A stretch of 64,000 bases of DNA from Devosia riboflavina (GTDB taxonomy: Bacteria; Pseudomonadota; Alphaproteobacteria; Rhizobiales; Devosiaceae), in contig NZ_JQGC01000010.1 in NCBI RefSeq assembly GCF_000743575.1, forward strand, positions 110,288 through 174,287, read 5' to 3'. Made by a program: the position numbers and the translations under genes. Numbering within the stretch: the first letter of the stretch is position 1; every line of letters starts with the position of its first letter. A model generated the notes under the pieces. It was not told the DNA's origin, made no database searches, and saw only the letters and a list, made by a program, of their open reading frames with translations. Shown one piece after another: positions 63,966-64,000 of this stretch.

Positions 63966-64000
63966 GTGGATGCTTTGTGATTTAGTCTGTGCACGAGCCG

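Overview
The window is a high-GC, densely packed bacterial chromosome segment. The gene set points to an alphaproteobacterium of the order Hyphomicrobiales, plausibly a Devosia-like lineage (inferred; no 16S is present). Supporting signs are an ATPase-inhibitor zeta-type protein, a GguC-type AraD1 dehydratase, the BolA/CGFS glutaredoxin set, a BacA transporter, a purS-dependent small PurL, and near-consensus GTTC-N7-GTTC LexA boxes at recA. No CRISPR array, complete IS element, prophage or rRNA operon was seen; one tRNA (Leu, UAA) is present.

Layout. 1-5.3 kb: monooxygenase tail, TetA-like efflux pump, GNAT enzyme, and a gluconate/6-phosphogluconate set (gnd, an IdnO-type SDR, gntK). 5.3-11.2 kb: DMT exporter, two related ASCH-like small proteins (one fused to a winged helix), an SDR, a CYTH-CHAD pair, ogt, an RluA-type pseudouridine synthase, RidA and tRNA-Leu. 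11.2-13.75 kb: an accessory patch with a SAM-dependent enzyme, an intact unknown gene and, ATGA-coupled upstream of it, a frameshifted nuclease/toxin-like gene that looks like a decaying toxin-immunity cassette. 13.8-20.9 kb: gpt, a CinA-like domain protein, map, radC, a CelD-type acetyltransferase, ccdA, dgt, an SRPBCC protein. 21-31.2 kb: rpe and a purine block (purB, purC, purS, purQ, purL) interrupted by an acyltransferase-3 gene, a tiny membrane ORF and a DJ-1/PfpI gene. 31.3-34 kb: secreted unknown, bolA, DUF6665-like, HIT, HAD, grxD. 34-38 kb: two MFS pumps, a clpP paralogue, and an ArsR-SRPBCC cassette. 38-45.8 kb: class V aminotransferase, IMPase, ttcA, bacA/sbmA, rpsD, MFS, trmJ. 45.8-54.9 kb: MASE1-GGDEF cyclase, two paralogous GNATs, GFA and TfoX-like proteins, icd, a secreted vWA repeat protein, GDPD, DMT exporter. 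55-64 kb: alaS, a DUF559 gene among GC-rich repeats, recA with its SOS region, GguC/AraD1 plus an aldo-keto reductase, a second ArsR-SRPBCC cassette with a GST, and a DUF2237 protein.

Themes. Many genes are joined by 1-4 base stop-start overlaps (purB-hydrolase-GNAT; HIT-HAD; GFA-TfoX; RidA-ASCH; ArsR-SRPBCC; PfpI-purL; nuclease remnant-partner), so translational coupling is common. Two intergenic repeat families occur: a two-hairpin REP-like element (about 76 bp; copies near 2.2, 42.7, 63.4 and 63.95 kb) and a C/G-rich element (three copies at 57.7-58.3 kb) that brackets, and supplies the last codons of, the DUF559 gene. Long open frames opposite gnd, purB, alaS and several transporters were judged to be high-GC shadows and left out.

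The strongest candidates for something undescribed are the toxin/partner remnant at 11.9-13.75 kb, the duplicated ASCH-like family with a winged-helix fusion, the two ArsR-SRPBCC cassettes with palindromic operators, and a perfect 20-bp inverted repeat ahead of the GGDEF gene. All identifications rest on reading motifs by eye; no database search was run.
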